Shown piece by piece: positions 61,961 through 64,000 of a DNA stretch of 64,000 nt. The stretch's first letter is position 1; each line of letters opens with the position of its first letter. The position numbers were made by a program, and so were the translations under genes. The notes below the pieces were generated by a model. It was not told where the DNA came from. It made no database searches and saw nothing but the letters and a program-made list of their open reading frames with translations. The DNA comes from Treponema socranskii subsp. buccale (GTDB lineage Bacteria > Spirochaetota > Spirochaetia > Treponematales > Treponemataceae), in assembly GCF_024181585.1 (NCBI RefSeq), contig NZ_CP054258.1, positions 2,604,001-2,668,000 of the forward strand, read 5' to 3'.

Positions 61961-63298
61961 TTATCGCTCCGAAAGAGGCTTGATTTTCGTGCGGTATACT
62001 TTCACCATAAAAAAGCACGAGAGACCGACCGACATGACTTCCGCGATCGGAAAAGCAAGCCATACATCGTCGATATTGCGGGCGAGCGACAAAAGATAGG
62101 CGGCAGGCAAAAGAACGAGGAGCTGACGCGCAAAAGAAACGAACATGCTGTACATCGCCGAGCTGAATGCTTGAAAGATCGACGACAGTGAAATCGCGAC
62201 GGCAGCACCGACAAAGCTCGACGCGACGATGCGCATCGCGGGCACTCCGATCGCAAGCATCGCATCGGACGCTTGAAAGAGTTTCAGCAGCTGCACCGGA
62301 AAGACTTCGAAAATAAGCGTACCGAAAGCCATAATGCCGACGGCGAGGAGTGTGCCGTTTTTGATTGTCTGCACGATACGCTTTTTGTGTTCCGCTCCGT
62401 AGTTGTACGCGATGATCGGAACGATGCCGTTATTCAAACCGAAAACCGGCATAAAGATAAAGCTGTTCAGTTTAAAGTACACGCCGTACACCGCGATCGC
62501 CGTCGACGAAAACGAGCCGAGAATGAGGTTCAAAAAATACGTCGTAACCGACGTGATCGAATTGAGCAGGATCGACGGCACGCCGACTTTATAAATCTGC
62601 CGTATCACGAACGCGTCGGGACGGAAGCGCGACAAGCGGAATTGAATCTCCGTATTGATTTTCACGTTGAAAACGAACGACAGGCACATGCTGAGCCACT
62701 GCCCGATAACCGTTGCGAGCGCAGCCCCCGTCATACCCATGCGCGGGAAGGGGCCGATGCCGAAGATGAGCAGCGGATCGAGGATGATATTCGTGAGTGC
62801 GCCCGCCGTCTGCGAATACATCGTAAAAACCGTGCGCCCCGTCCCCTGCAAAAGGCGGTCAAGCATGATTGCGGAAAACATACCGAAAGAGCCGAGCACG
62901 ACGACGTTCAAATACTCCATGCCGAAATCGATAATTTCGCTGTCAGCCGTTTGGCTTGTAAGATAAGGGTGCATGCAAAAGAGGCCGATAACGAAAAACG
63001 CGATAAAGCTGCACACGGCGAGAAAGAGTCCGTTTTCGGCAGTCGCATTTACTTCGTCCTGTTTTTTTTGTCCGAGACGCATCGAAAGGAGGGCATTGAC
63101 GCCGACCGCCGTTCCGACGCCGACTGAGATCATGAGTCCCTGAACGGGAAAAGCGAGCGATACCGCCGTGAGCGCATTTTCGTTTATCTGTGCGACGAAC
63201 ACGCTGTCGACGATATTGTAGAGCGCCTGCACGAACATCGAAAACATCATCGGAAGCGACATATTCAAGATGAGCTTGGTCACGGGCATCGTGCCCAT
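61961..63298 (-). CDS. MATE-family efflux transporter
   Basis: A 445-residue multidrug/toxic compound exporter with twelve helices in two halves. The start is given as 63298 (MGTMPVTKLILNMSLPMMFSM), the usual opening of DinF/NorM-like proteins, with an AGGA site; a promoter just upstream makes the 63313 ATG almost leaderless. Substrate unknown. It would use Na+ or H+ for export. Confidence 0.92.
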   Translation of the reverse strand: MGTMPVTKLILNMSLPMMFSMFVQALYNIVDSVFVAQINENALTAVSLAFPVQGLMISVGVGTAVGVNALLSMRLGQKKQDEVNATAENGLFLAVCSFIAFFVIGLFCMHPYLTSQTADSEIIDFGMEYLNVVVLGSFGMFSAIMLDRLLQGTGRTVFTMYSQTAGALTNIILDPLLIFGIGPFPRMGMTGAALATVIGQWLSMCLSFVFNVKINTEIQFRLSRFRPDAFVIRQIYKVGVPSILLNSITSVTTYFLNLILGSFSSTAIAVYGVYFKLNSFIFMPVFGLNNGIVPIIAYNYGAEHKKRIVQTIKNGTLLAVGIMAFGTLIFEVFPVQLLKLFQASDAMLAIGVPAMRIVASSFVGAAVAISLSSIFQAFSSAMYSMFVSFARQLLVLLPAAYLLSLARNIDDVWLAFPIAEVMSVGLSCFFMVKVYRTKIKPLSER

Positions 63299-63320
63299 TT
63301 TATTTTCCTGCATTTCTATG

Positions 63321-63349
63321 AGTGTATAGAGAACGGCGCGCTCTGTCAA
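63321..63349 (-). promoter_or_regulatory. Promoter of the MATE gene
   Basis: TTGACA (63349-63344), 17 bases and TACACT (63326-63321) on the minus strand; the start point falls near 63314. Confidence 0.65.
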
Positions 63350-63507
63350 ATCGATTATCCGTCAAACCGATTATTAAAAATCGATTCCGGCGGCGGCAAT
63401 ATTATTTTAATAATGGTATTTTTTCACCGTAAAAAAAACCGCCGTTCAACCGAGATCATACGTTGATTGCGCGTACGAATCCGTGTTATGATAATACGGA
63501 GGCCGGC

Positions 63508-63708
63508 ATGATTATTAAAAAAATCGTTTTATCAATTTCGATATTGTGTATATGTATGTCCGCATTTCTGCCTGCGGCATGCACGGCGAAATCGTCGGAA
63601 AAAACCGCACAGGAAGCAACGGATGCCCTTGCCATGCCTTTCGCACCGATCGATTTCGATAAAGCCGAAAACGAGGGGCTGAAAAAAGAAGCGGAGACGG
63701 GGAAGTAA
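63508..63708 (+). CDS. Small putative lipoprotein
   Basis: A 66-residue protein with a signal ending in a lipobox (AFLPAAC) and an acidic, charged mature part of about 40 residues. The ATG at 63508 follows GGAGG. No family recognised. After it, 63709-63912 has no feature I can name except an AT-rich promoter-like stretch. Confidence 0.6.
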   Translation: MIIKKIVLSISILCICMSAFLPAACTAKSSEKTAQEATDALAMPFAPIDFDKAENEGLKKEAETGK

Positions 63709-63912
63709 GAGCGGTAAATTATCTACCTTTTTTCGGAAAAAAACAAACGTTTCCGTCGGCGCAACACCGCCGTAAATGCAATCGCACAGATACCGCCCTC
63801 CGTTCAAAAAAACTTAAACCGAAATCGATAAAATTATTTATGTACTTTTTTAAAATACCGCCGTACAATCGATTTATCGGTTCTTATAGAAAAGTTTTAT
63901 AGGAGGAACTTT

Positions 63913-64000
63913 ATGAAATTGATTAAAACGATAAGCTGCATCGTAGCGGCAAGCATCTGCATGGCGGGCGCGTTTGCAGCCGGACCTAAGGGCGTCATCA
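63913..64000 (+). CDS. Exported protein, N-terminus only
   Basis: An ATG with a perfect AGGAGG site opens a signal peptide (KLIKTISCIVAASICMAGAFA) and then runs off the window. The signal and position say only that it is exported. A periplasmic binding protein is one possibility. Confidence 0.75.
   Translation, partial: MKLIKTISCIVAASICMAGAFAAGPKGVI

Noticed and set aside
1-64000. tRNA, rRNA, CRISPR, prophage or transposase genes
   Set aside because: I found none that could be supported by reading; short RNAs could still be missed without a covariance search.

Overview
The window looks like the chromosome of a host-associated spirochaete, most likely a Treponema with about 50% GC. The evidence is an archaeal-type PheT of 582 residues, BspA-like leucine-rich repeat genes, a TolC/MFP/RND efflux operon with a PG0541-type accessory protein, toxin-antitoxin pairs, and CpG-rich coding sequence with AAA-dominated lysine codons. 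The genus is an inference from gene content. I saw no rRNA, tRNA, CRISPR array, transposase or phage module.

The main system is an aryl-polyene (APE)-type type II fatty-acid/polyketide pathway cut in two. The right half (40602 to 32235, minus strand) has two acyl carrier proteins, a membrane/AMP-ligase fusion, a hotdog dehydratase, a GT2 glycosyltransferase, an LpxL-like acyltransferase, a thioesterase, a LolA-like carrier and an MMPL exporter. The left half (4248 to beyond base 1, minus strand) has a lipoprotein, a ketosynthase, a dehydratase, a ketoreductase and a second ketosynthase that runs off the window. In the known order (apeE to apeR) these halves join between apeM and apeN. Here about 28 kb separates them, and the left half has its own near-consensus promoter.

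The intervening 28 kb contains several modules. A NitT/TauT-type ABC importer, a Crp/Fnr regulator, a two-cupin protein and a methyltransferase share a palindromic promoter site with a distant MMPL exporter at 19.6 kb. Next come a PG0541-like protein and an RND/MFP/TolC operon under a tandem double TetR with an obvious operator, then a dicarboxylate symporter. The 22.2 to 32.2 kb stretch is a mosaic: a DUF4160/DUF2442 pair, a BspA remnant, a compositionally foreign five-gene operon (CYTH-like, Ppx/GppA, TctC, TctB, TctA), a 5'-truncated BspA gene, and a HigBA pair bracketed by a perfect 30-bp direct repeat.

Right of the APE half lie a ribosome hibernation factor, an XRE regulator, a CrtI-like FAD oxidoreductase, PheT and a native TctCBA operon. 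Then comes PMM/PGM - SGNH hydrolase - EarP - EF-P, where EF-P carries Arg32, the residue EarP rhamnosylates. After a 220-bp terminal-inverted-repeat element follow YchF, an ABC-F protein, an SH3 lipoprotein, a membrane protein, a NUDIX hydrolase, a fused ECF transporter (ATPase-ATPase-T), a flavodoxin, a MATE exporter and small exported proteins.
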